Shown piece after piece: positions 14,427-23,179 of a stretch of DNA of 64,000 nucleotides. The DNA is taken from assembly GCF_965200585.1 (NCBI RefSeq), contig NZ_OZ241361.1. One strand, written 5' to 3'. Position numbers and translations under genes: made by a program. The DNA is from Bacterioplanoides sp965200585. GTDB lineage: Bacteria; Pseudomonadota; Gammaproteobacteria; Pseudomonadales; Oceanobacteraceae. Within the stretch, counting starts at the first letter, position 1, and each line of letters opens with the position of its first letter. The notes below the pieces were generated by a model, which saw only the letters and a program-made list of their open reading frames with translations, searched no databases and was not told the DNA's origin.

Positions 14427-14795
14427 ATGGAAATAGTATTTTTGGATCAAAAAGCGAAATCCAAACAAGAAGAGTCTCGCTGGTTTCATTACTGCGTATC
14501 AAAGAAAATTCCAATGGTAAAGACTGTAAAACGCACATCTCAGGGTGATGTAGACTGGGATTATATTACGATGGATTCCAATGATGATGAATTCTTATTT
14601 TCCGAGGAAAGCTGGATAAAAAGCGAGCTTAAAGAGCTGCTCAAGTACTACGAAACACCAAAAACAGAGGCTAATATAGGCTCATTGACTGGCATGGTAA
14701 AAAACTTGCCTATAGAGCATGTATCAGATTTTGCAAAAGATGTTTGCAATACGCTTTCTCGGGCTTATCAGAGGCACAAAACAAAAAAATCATAA
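14427..14795 (+). CDS. Array 2, cassette 4: hypothetical protein
   Basis: A 122-residue soluble, highly charged protein (many Lys, Glu and Asp) with no signal peptide or membrane segment. It starts 19 bases behind the attC core with an AGAGAGTCAGAG leader. WFHYCVSKKIP and DVDWDYITMDSNDDEFLF are its most distinctive stretches, but I recognise no family. Confidence 0.55.
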   Translation: MEIVFLDQKAKSKQEESRWFHYCVSKKIPMVKTVKRTSQGDVDWDYITMDSNDDEFLFSEESWIKSELKELLKYYETPKTEANIGSLTGMVKNLPIEHVSDFAKDVCNTLSRAYQRHKTKKS

Positions 14796-14867
14796 TAAGC
14801 GGCTTAAAATCGCGCACTATGTGTGCTGGACTCGCCACTATGCGGCTCGCCTTAGCTTAGGTTTTAT
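14794..14867 (+). repeat. Degenerate attC, array 2 cassette 4
   Basis: Following the stop codon, AATAAGCGGCTTAAAATCGCG opens a site containing CGCCACTATGCGGCTCGCCTTAGC-like paired arms, and it closes at GTTTTAT (14861-14867), a weak core. It is a degraded site recognised mainly by position between two cassette genes. Confidence 0.4.
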
Positions 14868-14887
14868 ATAACTAAAGGAATGTCCAA

Positions 14888-15337
14888 ATGGAAGTCAGAA
14901 AAGTTAGTGAAAGAATCATCAAAGGGTTTTCTACAAGAACTGATAACGAAACTGAAATGAACCCCAATACGGGAAAAATCCCAGCTTTATGGAAAATGTT
15001 TGATGAAACTGTTCCTGTTAACTATAAGGATGGTGAAAGAGTCTTTGGTGTTTATTTCAACTATGAATCAGATCATCACGGACAATTTGATGTGCTTGCA
15101 GGTTTCGACGGTGCATCTACACCATCAGGAAAAGAAATAGAACAAATCACCATCCAAGCAGGTAAATATTTGGTATTTACACATCGAGGTGAAATGCCCC
15201 AAATTGCGATAGATGCATGGACAGAAGTTTGGCAGTACTTTTCTAGCAACAAGCCGGAGCACAAAAGATTATATTCTACAGACTTTGAATACTATCCCAG
15301 TGAGAATCAAATTGAAGTCCACATTGCGGTGAAATAG
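14888..15337 (+). CDS. Array 2, cassette 5: effector-binding (GyrI-like) domain protein
   Basis: A 149-residue stand-alone domain: MEVRKVSERIIKGFSTRTDN, IPALWKMFDE, FGVYFNYESDHHGQFDVLAG, QAGKYLVFTHRGEMPQIAIDAWTEVWQYF and TDFEYYPSENQIEVHIAVK. This is the AraC/GyrI effector-binding fold. The same type is known from a Vibrio integron cassette protein (Cass2) that binds cationic drugs, so ligand binding is plausible but not shown. AAAGGAATG precedes the ATG. It is the last cassette; the 85 bases after it show no convincing attC. Confidence 0.8.
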   Translation: MEVRKVSERIIKGFSTRTDNETEMNPNTGKIPALWKMFDETVPVNYKDGERVFGVYFNYESDHHGQFDVLAGFDGASTPSGKEIEQITIQAGKYLVFTHRGEMPQIAIDAWTEVWQYFSSNKPEHKRLYSTDFEYYPSENQIEVHIAVK

Positions 15338-15422
15338 TTACATAGCAAGCCAATAAAGTGGGACTGCTAAAACTTGGTTCGAGACTGCAGACACACTTAC
15401 TAACGCCCATTATTGCGCAAAG

Positions 15423-16523
15423 CTAACCCTTGCATTTACGCACACTGCCCGGTGTATTCCCCGTCCAGCGTTTGTAAGCGGCGTTAAACGCACTCAGGTG
15501 CTGATACCCCAACAACTCAGCGATTTCCACCAAAGGTAAATCTGTTTGCTGCAGATAATAGTTCGCCCGTTGCTGGCGGGTCTGCTCAAGTATTTTCTGG
15601 TAGCTGGTATTTTCCTGCTGCAGACGCCGCCTCAAAGTGCGTTCACTAATGTGAAAGAACTCAGCGATCTGTTTTTGCTCCGGCTCTCCCGCCGGCAATG
15701 CAACCACCAGCCATTCCATCAGCTTTGTTGACAGTGTTTTTTGTTTCAGAGAAGCATTCAGTGTTTGTGCTTCCCGCACCATTACCTTACGAATAAACGG
15801 ATCAGCCTGATTAATCGTGAGTGATAACAGAGAACGCGGAAAGTGCACCGCAGCTTGCGCCTGATTAAACCGGATATTCTCACCAAAAACCTGATGCCAT
15901 AGCGCCAGGTTATGCGGCTGGCGATGAGTAAACTGCACAGCGTGAATCTGATGTTTTGTCCCCGTCAGCATTTTTGCCAGAGTGACCCAGCTGGCCAGAA
16001 ACAGATTCTCCAACAGGTTTATTAACTGAGGTGGAACGGAATTAGGTGGAACGGAATGAGGCTGAGCCGACTGAACCAACATAGCCCAGCTCATCATGAC
16101 GCTTTCCGGCTCCAACTGAATACGGGTTTTACCACATGTAATTACCAGCGCTTCGTATTCAGGAATCAACATTAATGCATCCTGTAAGCAGCCACTATTA
16201 GCCGCGGCATAACCCAAAGCATTAAAACTGGTAATCGCCAACTGACAACCCAATTGCATTCCCAGGCTTTCATCCGCTTGTGGCTGCTGTAACAGTGCCT
16301 GCAGAAACGCCAGAAACTGAGTCAGTGAAATTCGCCCGGTTGGATCAGCAGACCAATCACGGCCTATACCAGCAATATCTAAGCATACATATGGGTCAAT
16401 CTCGCTGTCGCTTAACGCGGCAACAATACCCATCAATAATGAAGCCGACACCGTATCCGTATCGGCTGTAGACAGTGTCTTTCTCACCTGACCAGTTTGC
16501 ATAAAAGGTTGGCCTGCTGGCAT
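15423..16523 (-). CDS. AraC-family transcriptional regulator
   Basis: A 366-residue protein with an N-terminal AraC-type binding domain of the PF12625 kind (about residues 20-200) and a C-terminal double helix-turn-helix (about 265-362; FHISERTLRRRLQQENTSYQKILEQTR and IAELLGYQHLSAFNAAYKRWTGNTPGSVR). Residues near 160 contain SVPPNSVPPQ, encoded by a 15-bp tandem repeat at 16030-16059. It is divergent from the membrane protein at 16597, which it may regulate; a link to eutBC is possible but 3 kb of cassettes intervene. Confidence 0.85.
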   Translation of the reverse strand: MPAGQPFMQTGQVRKTLSTADTDTVSASLLMGIVAALSDSEIDPYVCLDIAGIGRDWSADPTGRISLTQFLAFLQALLQQPQADESLGMQLGCQLAITSFNALGYAAANSGCLQDALMLIPEYEALVITCGKTRIQLEPESVMMSWAMLVQSAQPHSVPPNSVPPQLINLLENLFLASWVTLAKMLTGTKHQIHAVQFTHRQPHNLALWHQVFGENIRFNQAQAAVHFPRSLLSLTINQADPFIRKVMVREAQTLNASLKQKTLSTKLMEWLVVALPAGEPEQKQIAEFFHISERTLRRRLQQENTSYQKILEQTRQQRANYYLQQTDLPLVEIAELLGYQHLSAFNAAYKRWTGNTPGSVRKCKG

Positions 16524-16596
16524 TCATCAGATTGTTATTTCATCGCTATTCTAACGCTTTAATAGCACTAAAAGCATAACAATAAGAGCAAATTTT

Positions 16597-17232
16597 ATGA
16601 TCGCTGAATCCGCCCAACAGGCCCAAAGCATCCTGCGTGACCCCTCCACCTTTTCCTGGTACATAATCCCGCTGCTGCTGATTGTGTTGTATACCTATTT
16701 TATGGAAGCCGATAAAGGTAACTGGAGCCGCGTTTTGGCAGGTCTGGCTTTTTGGGGCATGGATTGGTTTAACGAAATCTGGAATGGTCTGGTCTTTCAT
16801 TTTTCCCAATTTGCGCCGGTTTGGTCGGCACCGGGTGGCAACACGGCTTATCTGATACTGGTTGGCTTAAACATCGAAATCAGCTTTATGTTCGCGATTA
16901 CCGGGATTGCGGCAACACTGGCGATGCCACGCGATAAAAACCTGAAGATTTTAGGTATCAACAATCGCCTGTTATTTGCCATTGTGATGTCGTTTTTCTC
17001 TGTGTGTGTGGAAATCATGCTGAACAAAGCCGGGGCATTGATCTGGGAGTGGCCGTTCTGGAATGCTGAATTCCCTTACCTGATTTTCCTGTTTGGCTAC
17101 ATGCCGTTTTATCTGGTGTGTTATTGGGTATTCGATATGGAATCCCGTAAAAAACAAATCATTACGGTTGGCTCAATTCTGGGCTTTGACCTGGTAGCTC
17201 TGTTAGCTCTCGGATCACTGGGCTGGATCTGA
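16597..17232 (+). CDS. Conserved multi-span membrane protein
   Basis: A 211-residue protein with about six predicted helices and several conserved-looking acidic and aromatic positions in or near the membrane (FWGMDWFNEIWNGLVF, NIEISFMFAITG, SVCVEIMLNKAGALIWEWPFW). I recognise no named family. It is transcribed away from the AraC regulator with a 73-bp gap and is followed by the BASS transporter gene after 74 bp. Confidence 0.65.
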   Translation: MIAESAQQAQSILRDPSTFSWYIIPLLLIVLYTYFMEADKGNWSRVLAGLAFWGMDWFNEIWNGLVFHFSQFAPVWSAPGGNTAYLILVGLNIEISFMFAITGIAATLAMPRDKNLKILGINNRLLFAIVMSFFSVCVEIMLNKAGALIWEWPFWNAEFPYLIFLFGYMPFYLVCYWVFDMESRKKQIITVGSILGFDLVALLALGSLGWI

Positions 17233-17242
17233 GCAGACAAAC

Positions 17243-17299
17243 CCGCTATAACGCCAACAGTGTTTCAAAGCCTGTTAACAGGCTTTAGTGTTATAGCGG
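17243..17299 (+). promoter_or_regulatory. Nested inverted repeats before the BASS gene
   Basis: CCGCTATAAC (17243-17252) pairs with GTTATAGCGG (17290-17299), and inside it lies the perfect palindrome AAAGCCTGTTAACAGGCTTT (about 17266-17285). The outer right arm touches the GGAGA ribosome-binding site of the next gene. It could be a terminator for the upstream gene, or an RNA structure that hides the ribosome-binding site. Confidence 0.55.
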
Positions 17300-17306
17300 A
17301 GACCTT

Positions 17307-18272
17307 ATGCTTTCGATCAATCGCTTCTTCCCCATTCTGGCTATAGCCGTCAGTGTGCTGGCCTGGTACGAGCCACAACCATTAATCGCCTGGAAGTCGG
17401 CCATTGTGCCGCTGTTGATGGTTATTATGTTTTGTATGGGACTCACTTTACGAGCGGAAGATTTTCAGCGTGTACTGAATAAGCCCAAGCCCATTGCAAC
17501 CGGTGTGATGTTGCAATTTTTATTGATGCCATTAACCGCCTGGGCGCTGGCCCGTGTACTGGGTTTATCGGATGAATTAACCATCGGTCTGATTTTAGTA
17601 GGCGCTTGTGCCGGAGGAACCGCCTCTAATGTGATGACTTACCTCGCCGGTGGAGATGTGGCACTGTCAGTCAGTATGACGCTGATGTCGACCCTATGGA
17701 GTGTGGTCTTAACACCGTATTTGGTGTGGTTCTATTCCGGTGCGGAAATTAATGTCGATATTCAGGCGATGATTTTCAGCATTGCCAAAATTGTGATTAT
17801 TCCGATTCTGCTGGGTTTATTAGCCAATCGTTATATTCCGCAATTAGGAAAGCGTCTGGATAAATACCTGCCTGATCTCGCCAGTGGCGTTATTCTGATT
17901 GTGATTGCCATTATTGTGGCATTAAACGCCGATGAAATTGCCACCTTAGGGATGACGGCAGCAATAGCGGTGATGCTGCATAACCTGATCGGGTTGGCCG
18001 GTGGCTATTTTATTGCCCGCTGGAATGGTCATACCGAAGTGGAAGCACGCACCATTGCCATTGAAGTGGGTATGCAGAATTCAGGATTAGGCGTGGCACT
18101 GGCATTAAAGTTTTATGGCCCAATTGCCGCCTTACCCGGCGCACTGTTCAGCATCTGGCATAATATCAGCGGTTCGCTCTTGGCGGCTTTCTGGAAATGG
18201 CGAACCCAGCAAAACATCAAACAGATTCATCATCAAAAAAAGACAGCAGTGAATACTTACACCCCGGATTAA
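17307..18272 (+). CDS. Bile acid:sodium symporter (BASS) family transporter
   Basis: A 321-residue protein with about nine predicted helices. VIMFCMGLTLRAEDF, GACAGGTASNVMTYLAGGDVALSVSMT and EVGMQNSGLGVALALKF are the BASS signature regions around the sodium sites. The family imports organic anions; the substrate cannot be told. The start at 17307 follows GGAGACC directly after the nested inverted repeats. Confidence 0.9.
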   Translation: MLSINRFFPILAIAVSVLAWYEPQPLIAWKSAIVPLLMVIMFCMGLTLRAEDFQRVLNKPKPIATGVMLQFLLMPLTAWALARVLGLSDELTIGLILVGACAGGTASNVMTYLAGGDVALSVSMTLMSTLWSVVLTPYLVWFYSGAEINVDIQAMIFSIAKIVIIPILLGLLANRYIPQLGKRLDKYLPDLASGVILIVIAIIVALNADEIATLGMTAAIAVMLHNLIGLAGGYFIARWNGHTEVEARTIAIEVGMQNSGLGVALALKFYGPIAALPGALFSIWHNISGSLLAAFWKWRTQQNIKQIHHQKKTAVNTYTPD

Positions 18273-18292
18273 GGGGTGTGAGTAACAGGGGT

Positions 18293-19186
18293 TTAAGTAC
18301 GAGGGTTATAGGTAAACAGCAGCGCCTTTAATCCTTTGCCCGGTTGCGCTTCAACAAACACCTCCGGGTTAGCCAGGCGTTTTACGAATTGGCTATCCGG
18401 GCAATGTTCTGCCATTTGAGCTTTGAGAAATTCTTCATCAAGATCCGGAGCATTAAGGCACATTAATAATTCAGCACCCGGATTGGCCAGTTGTGGAATA
18501 CGGCGAATAATTTTCTGATAGTCGCGCTCAATATTCACACTGCCTTTCTGAAACGTTGGCGGATCACAAACAATCACATCGTATGGCCCGTGTTTTTTCA
18601 GCCGGCCAAACGATTTAAAAATATCCACACCTTCAAAAATTACCCGATCTAAATCCTGACTATTTAGTCGATGATTTTCCCGACCTTGTGATAACGAGGC
18701 TTTGCTCATATCAACATTCACAATCTTTTTGGCACCACCCGCATGTGCTGCAACCGAAAACGCACAGGTGTAAGCAAATAGATTTAACACCGATTTACCG
18801 GCACAACGTTCACGCAGCCAACGACGACCATTGGCCATATCGAGAAAAATGCCGGTATTCTGCTGCTGCCCTAAAGTCAGCCAGTAACGAGCTCCCTGCT
18901 CCTGCAACTCCAGCTTTTCCACCGGTTCTCCCATCAACCAGATGAAAGGGCCATTTCGCTGATAACGTTGTTGCGCCACTATCTGTTTGGCCTGCGGCCA
19001 CTGCTGCTGAAAGTGTTGGGTCAGCTGCTGCAACCAGCTGTCTTCCACCTCGCGGTATAAGGTAATCAGCAGCAAAGGCGCATACCAATCGATATTCACA
19101 TGTTCATAACCCGGGTAAGCATGACCCCGACCATGAAACAGTCGCTGAGCATCGTTATTCTCCGGCCAGCGGATTGCATCTAACAC
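18293..19186 (-). CDS. Class I SAM-dependent methyltransferase (RlmI/RlmK-like)
   Basis: A 297-residue protein resembling the C-terminal part of RlmL and RlmI: an N-terminal PUA-independent region with LDAIRWPENNDAQRLFHGRGHAYPG, then the Rossmann core QQNTGIFLDMANGRRWL, VLNLFAYTCAFSVAA, motif IV CDPPTFQKG and a C-terminal VEAQPGKGLKALLFTYN. It probably methylates rRNA, by family. I chose GTG at 19186 behind an AGAGAGAAAG site; the frame extends to a TTG at 19249 but those residues are atypical. Confidence 0.82.
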   Translation of the reverse strand: MLDAIRWPENNDAQRLFHGRGHAYPGYEHVNIDWYAPLLLITLYREVEDSWLQQLTQHFQQQWPQAKQIVAQQRYQRNGPFIWLMGEPVEKLELQEQGARYWLTLGQQQNTGIFLDMANGRRWLRERCAGKSVLNLFAYTCAFSVAAHAGGAKKIVNVDMSKASLSQGRENHRLNSQDLDRVIFEGVDIFKSFGRLKKHGPYDVIVCDPPTFQKGSVNIERDYQKIIRRIPQLANPGAELLMCLNAPDLDEEFLKAQMAEHCPDSQFVKRLANPEVFVEAQPGKGLKALLFTYNPRT

Positions 19187-19626
19187 GATCTTTCTCTCTT
19201 TTCCTGAACTAACTTCGAAACCATGCGATTGTCGGCGAATAGGGAGCAAAAAGTAACCGGAATGACATAATCAGCCGTTACAAATAGAGGGATAACGACG
19301 AATACGTGGATCTGCGAACAATATCTGCGCATTTTCACCAATAAATGCTTGGTTGCGCCGGTTAACTGGTCTAGTATGGGGACGCTTAGCTATTTGCTGA
19401 GTAGCTATTGGCGAGTGATCTCTATTCAGTCCTGATTAATTTTGGTTAATACGGTGAACGTGATACAGGATACTGGTCGATAACCCAGGATTTGTTTCGA
19501 CTCAGGCGTATGCTTGTATCAACACAAATGCCAAACGTAATACCCGCCAGATACCGGCACTCGCCCTGTCAGTATCAAAGGCACAACACCCAGCCAAAAT
19601 AATTGGCACAACGCTAGGAAAGAAAA
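19187..19626 (+). promoter_or_regulatory. Intergenic region and long leader of the cold-shock gene
   Basis: About 440 bp without a gene lie between the methyltransferase start and the cold-shock gene. Long untranslated leaders with temperature-sensitive structure are usual for cspA-type genes. AGGAAAG lies at the ribosome-binding position. I could not identify a definite promoter or cold box by eye. Confidence 0.4.
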
Positions 19627-19836
19627 ATGGCAGAATTAGTTCAAGGCACCGTTAAATGGTTCAATGACGAAAAAGGCTTCGGTTTTATCGAACAGGAAGC
19701 TGGTAAAGACGTATTTGTTCACTTCAGTGCTATCAACGGCAACGGCCGTCGTACTCTGGCCGAAGGCCAGAAAGTAACCATGGAAGTGACTCAGGGCCAA
19801 AAAGGTCCACAGGCTGAAAACGTAACGCCTGAATAA
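19627..19836 (+). CDS. Cold-shock domain protein
   Basis: A 69-residue CspA-type protein covering the whole cold-shock domain: GTVKWFNDEKGFGFI (RNP1) and KDVFVHFSAI (RNP2), then GQKVTMEVTQGQKGPQAENV. It binds single-stranded RNA and DNA as an RNA chaperone. It is monocistronic with a hairpin terminator behind it. Confidence 0.95.
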   Translation: MAELVQGTVKWFNDEKGFGFIEQEAGKDVFVHFSAINGNGRRTLAEGQKVTMEVTQGQKGPQAENVTPE

Positions 19837-19844
19837 GACTTCCC

Positions 19845-19868
19845 GGCCAGCAGCATCTGCTGCTGGCC
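19845..19868 (+). terminator. Terminator of the cold-shock gene
   Basis: GGCCAGCAGC and GCTGCTGGCC form a 10-11 bp GC-rich stem with a very small loop eight bases after the stop codon. A pyrimidine-rich CCCTTCTC follows rather than a clean T-run. Confidence 0.7.
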
Positions 19869-20024
19869 AGCCCTTCTCAACTCTCCTCTCTTTGTTTTCA
19901 CTGCTCAGTTTTTTCTTCTGACCGTTATTTTCTCTACTCGTATTTTTCTGCGAAGCTGTTACCCTGATTGAATAGCTGTTGATTATTTGTTCAGTTGTTT
20001 TGGCTAACCTGCATTTGTTGACTT

Positions 20025-20429
20025 ATGATTGATCAGAAAGAGATGTTCGACATTGCAAACCCCTGCCGTGGGATTTGTGAGGTGAATAACAAAGGCTACT
20101 GCAAAGGTTGCTTACGCAAACGTGAAGAGCGCTTTCACTGGAATGAGTTTACTCCCTTCCAGAAACAGCTGATTGTTAACCTGTGTGGACGTCGTCGTGC
20201 CAAAGCGATAGCTGCCAAACAACAGGCTGAATGGCAGGCCAAATATGGTATCGCAGCGCCTGGAAGCAACAACGAAGAAGCGGTTATCCCACAACTGGAT
20301 ATGTTTGTTGAAGCGGACTCACATCAGGATATACAAGCCGCCGAGCAGGCAATTCATCAGAAGACTAATAAGCCGCTAGCGCCATCCGATACTCCAGCTC
20401 AGCCTACCGACCAATTCGATTTATTCTAA
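20025..20429 (+). CDS. DUF1289 family protein
   Basis: A 134-residue protein whose N-terminal 60 residues hold the DUF1289 cysteine pattern NPCRGICEVNNKGYCKGCLRK followed by REERFHWNEFTPFQKQLIV. The four cysteines could bind a metal. The C-terminal half is low-complexity, rich in Gln and Ala, and probably disordered. It converges on the hyi gene two bases away. Confidence 0.82.
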   Translation: MIDQKEMFDIANPCRGICEVNNKGYCKGCLRKREERFHWNEFTPFQKQLIVNLCGRRRAKAIAAKQQAEWQAKYGIAAPGSNNEEAVIPQLDMFVEADSHQDIQAAEQAIHQKTNKPLAPSDTPAQPTDQFDLF

Positions 20430-20431
20430 AC

Positions 20432-21229
20432 TCAACTACACTGCGCAATGGCACTGGCCATCTTATTTTTCCACTGCAAAGTCGCAGACGTTGCTTTACT
20501 GGGTTTGTACTCCGCGCCAATCCAGCCCTGATAGGTCGATGTTTCAATCGTGCAAAAAATGTCATCAAAGTTCAGCTGCCCGCTGCCCGGCTCATGGCGA
20601 TCCGGAGTATCAGCAAACTGAATATGGCCAATCAGTTCTGCATGCCGGGTAATCACATCACACACATCTTCTCCCATCAGCGCCATATGATACACATCGT
20701 ACTGTGCTTTCAGCACTTCCCCCATATCCAGCTCAGCCAGCACGTCAAACATGGCCTGACTGGAACTGATCAGAAAACCGGGCATATCGCGGGTATTGAT
20801 GGCTTCAAACGTTGTGGTGATACCAAACGCAGATAAGGTTTTGGCAGTGGTGTGTAGATTCTTTTTAAAAGTCTCCAGATAAAAAACACGCTGGTTTTCA
20901 TCGGGGCAACGCCCGGGCAGCACGTTCACACAAGTCACATTGAGGGCACGGGCATACGCCAGACATTCCACCAGAGCAGCCGCATATTCAGCTTGTTTTC
21001 CCGGCACTGCGGCTAAGCCTTCACCTCCCTGCATCAGATCGCCCGCCGGTACATTAATCAATACACACTGCTGACCGTTATCGCTCAGCGCCTGTTGAAT
21101 AGCAGCAATTGGCGTGTCATAAGGGAACTGAATCTCCACCGCCCGGAAACCGTCACGACGAGCCGCTTTAAAACGCTCCAGAAACGGGCGCTCGGTGTAC
21201 ATCAGGGACAGGTTTGCACTGAGTTTCAA
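20432..21229 (-). CDS. hyi: Hydroxypyruvate isomerase
   Basis: A 265-residue TIM-barrel protein of the xylose-isomerase-like family. LKLSANLSLMYTERPFLERFKAA is the usual Hyi N-terminus; metal/catalytic stretches TTFEAINTRDMPG, QYDVYHMALMGED, HIQFADTPDRHEPG and GAEYKPS are present. It interconverts hydroxypyruvate and tartronate semialdehyde. The start is the TTG at 21229, which overlaps the glxR stop (TTGA) and follows GGAG; the longer frame runs inside glxR. The usual length is about 258 residues. Confidence 0.88.
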   Translation of the reverse strand: MKLSANLSLMYTERPFLERFKAARRDGFRAVEIQFPYDTPIAAIQQALSDNGQQCVLINVPAGDLMQGGEGLAAVPGKQAEYAAALVECLAYARALNVTCVNVLPGRCPDENQRVFYLETFKKNLHTTAKTLSAFGITTTFEAINTRDMPGFLISSSQAMFDVLAELDMGEVLKAQYDVYHMALMGEDVCDVITRHAELIGHIQFADTPDRHEPGSGQLNFDDIFCTIETSTYQGWIGAEYKPSKATSATLQWKNKMASAIAQCS

Positions 21230-22110
21230 GCGTTTTTCTCCGTGTACATCTGCACCAGTGTGCAAGGGTCTTGTTCCAGATTTCCCTGACTGCCGTGAAG
21301 GCGCATCAGCTCTGCGGCCAGCCCTGCCATCGGCACAGCACTGTGACTGGATTTCGCCAGAGCATTGGCCATGTCCAGATCTTTTAACAGGGTTTTCACA
21401 TGCCATTTCACCTCGTCAAAGTCACCCGCGGCCATACGAGGCCCAGTGAGTTGCAGAGGAATAGAATCGGCAAAGCCACCCTTTAAAGCTTGCGGTATTT
21501 GAGTGGCATCCACGCCCGCTTTGTTTGCCATAGCCATCACTTCGGCCATCACCAGAACGTTACAGCTAACCAGCATCTGATTGCAGATTTTGGTCACCTG
21601 CCCGGAACCCACATCCCCCATCCGGGTAACACGCTGACTTAATGGCGCTAACAATGGACGAATTGCATCAATATCCTGCTCAGAGCCACCGGCCATAATG
21701 GCTAATGTGCCTTGCTCTGCACCGGCCACACCACCAGATACCGGCGCATCAATCCAACGCATACCGGTTTGCTGTTGTAAACGTGCCGCCATATCACGAG
21801 TGGCCTGTGGATCAATACTGGAGAAGTCGATCAAAATCTGGTGACTATTACCATGTTCGGCGATCCCTTCCCGGGCAAATACCACAGACTCCACCGCAGC
21901 GGTATCTGTGATACACATCATAATCACGTCAACCTTGCTGACCAACTCAGCAAGGCTAGAACACACATGGGCTCCGGCTTGTTGTAATGGAGTTGTTTTG
22001 TCCGGGTTACGATTCCAGACACTCACACTAAAGCCTGCCTCTAGCAACCGACGGCTCATGGGCACTCCCATCAGCCCCATACCAATAAATCCAATTTGTG
22101 TCTTTGCCAT
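21226..22110 (-). CDS. glxR: Tartronate semialdehyde reductase
   Basis: A 294-residue member of the 3-hydroxyisobutyrate dehydrogenase family. GFIGMGLMGVPM is the NAD(P)-binding Rossmann motif, DAPVSGGVAGAEQGTLAIM the substrate-binding stretch, and the Lys in SGQVTKICNQ the catalytic residue. The overlap with hyi makes 2-hydroxy-3-oxopropionate reductase the best reading; with Hyi it would feed glyoxylate-derived carbon to glycerate. No gcl gene is present in the window. A different beta-hydroxyacid substrate is possible. Confidence 0.82.
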   Translation of the reverse strand: MAKTQIGFIGMGLMGVPMSRRLLEAGFSVSVWNRNPDKTTPLQQAGAHVCSSLAELVSKVDVIMMCITDTAAVESVVFAREGIAEHGNSHQILIDFSSIDPQATRDMAARLQQQTGMRWIDAPVSGGVAGAEQGTLAIMAGGSEQDIDAIRPLLAPLSQRVTRMGDVGSGQVTKICNQMLVSCNVLVMAEVMAMANKAGVDATQIPQALKGGFADSIPLQLTGPRMAAGDFDEVKWHVKTLLKDLDMANALAKSSHSAVPMAGLAAELMRLHGSQGNLEQDPCTLVQMYTEKNA

Positions 22111-22281
22111 CGGTAGTCCAGTGGTTATTTATTTTCAAGCGAATCATAACAAATAGTTATCAATAGCGGATAACAAATCCAACGCTTTGTGCATGTCCTT
22201 ATAAAAGCAACGAGATTTTTTACCGCTTTTAAAATCCTGTCCTATGCTTAATCACAGGCAAACCAAAGGAAGTAAATTATT

Positions 22282-23109
22282 ATGAATATGGCTACCATTT
22301 TTGCTGAATCTCAACAGCTGCCGCATATCCCACGTGTTGTACAGGAACTGGTTGAGAGTTTCCGTAATGAGGATATTGATGCCGACCAGATCAGCGAAAA
22401 AGTTGCAATGGATCAGGCACTCACCGCCAAAGTTCTGCGTCTGGCAAACTCGGCTCATTATGGTGTACCGCGCACCGTTGCCAATACTAATGACGCTGTC
22501 ATGTTATTAGGCTTCAGCACGTTAAGAACCATGGTTCTGGCATCCGGAGTCACTGGTGCATTTAAAGCCCCGGAAGGATTCGACCAAAATGCTTTCTGGA
22601 AGCATGCTTTTGCAATTGGTGCGTTATCCAAATGGATTGCAACGTATGTTCCGGATTGTGACAAAGAAACGGCATTTACCTGCGGTATGCTGCATTCGGT
22701 TGGCAGTTTATTAATGCGTATGGTTATTCCACAGGAAGTTGCCAGTATTGATGAAGCGGCGGCTATGGGTGGTAAACGCTTTGAGCTGGAAAATGGTCAG
22801 CTGGGCTTTAACTATGCCGAAGTGGGTGCAGAACTGGCTAAACGCTGGAAATTCCCGGAAGACATGCATCAAGCCATTGAAGGCCAAAATGGTCCGGATG
22901 CAGGTGCTGAATATTCGTCATATGCTGGTGTTCTGTACATCGCGAAATATCTGAAAAAAGCCCACGATGAAAACTGGGACGAAGAACAAATTGTTGAACA
23001 GTTCCCGAAATCCGTAGCCACGGCCATTGGTATGGATGCACAGAAAGCCTATGCCGAATTATCACAAACCTCCGACCTGAATTCCGGACTAGATAGCTTG
23101 CTGGATTAA
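22282..23109 (+). CDS. HDOD domain protein
   Basis: A 275-residue single-domain HDOD protein: LPHIPRVVQELVESF, a DQALTAKVLRLANSAHYG stretch, AVMLLGFSTLRTMVLAS and CGMLHSVGSLLM. HDOD proteins take part in signalling and stress responses; the metal-binding HD residues are not complete, so hydrolase activity is not expected. It stands alone, between divergent glxR and the convergent bacterioferritin genes, with a shared terminator. Confidence 0.85.
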   Translation: MNMATIFAESQQLPHIPRVVQELVESFRNEDIDADQISEKVAMDQALTAKVLRLANSAHYGVPRTVANTNDAVMLLGFSTLRTMVLASGVTGAFKAPEGFDQNAFWKHAFAIGALSKWIATYVPDCDKETAFTCGMLHSVGSLLMRMVIPQEVASIDEAAAMGGKRFELENGQLGFNYAEVGAELAKRWKFPEDMHQAIEGQNGPDAGAEYSSYAGVLYIAKYLKKAHDENWDEEQIVEQFPKSVATAIGMDAQKAYAELSQTSDLNSGLDSLLD

Positions 23110-23126
23110 ACTAACAACACACCAAT

Positions 23127-23157
23127 AAAAAAGGCGCTGAAATCAGCGCCTTTTTTA
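23127..23157. terminator. Bidirectional terminator, HDOD gene and bacterioferritin operon
   Basis: AAAAAGGCGCTGA and TCAGCGCCTTTTTT form a strong GC stem with a two-base loop, an A-run on one side and a T-run on the other. It can end transcription from both directions. Confidence 0.9.
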
Positions 23158-23179
23158 ATTTATGTCATTTAAACAATCA

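Noticed and set aside
15338..15422. A terminal attC of array 2
   Set aside because: CATAGCAAGCC and ACTAACGCCC are only loosely like core sites and the arms do not pair well.
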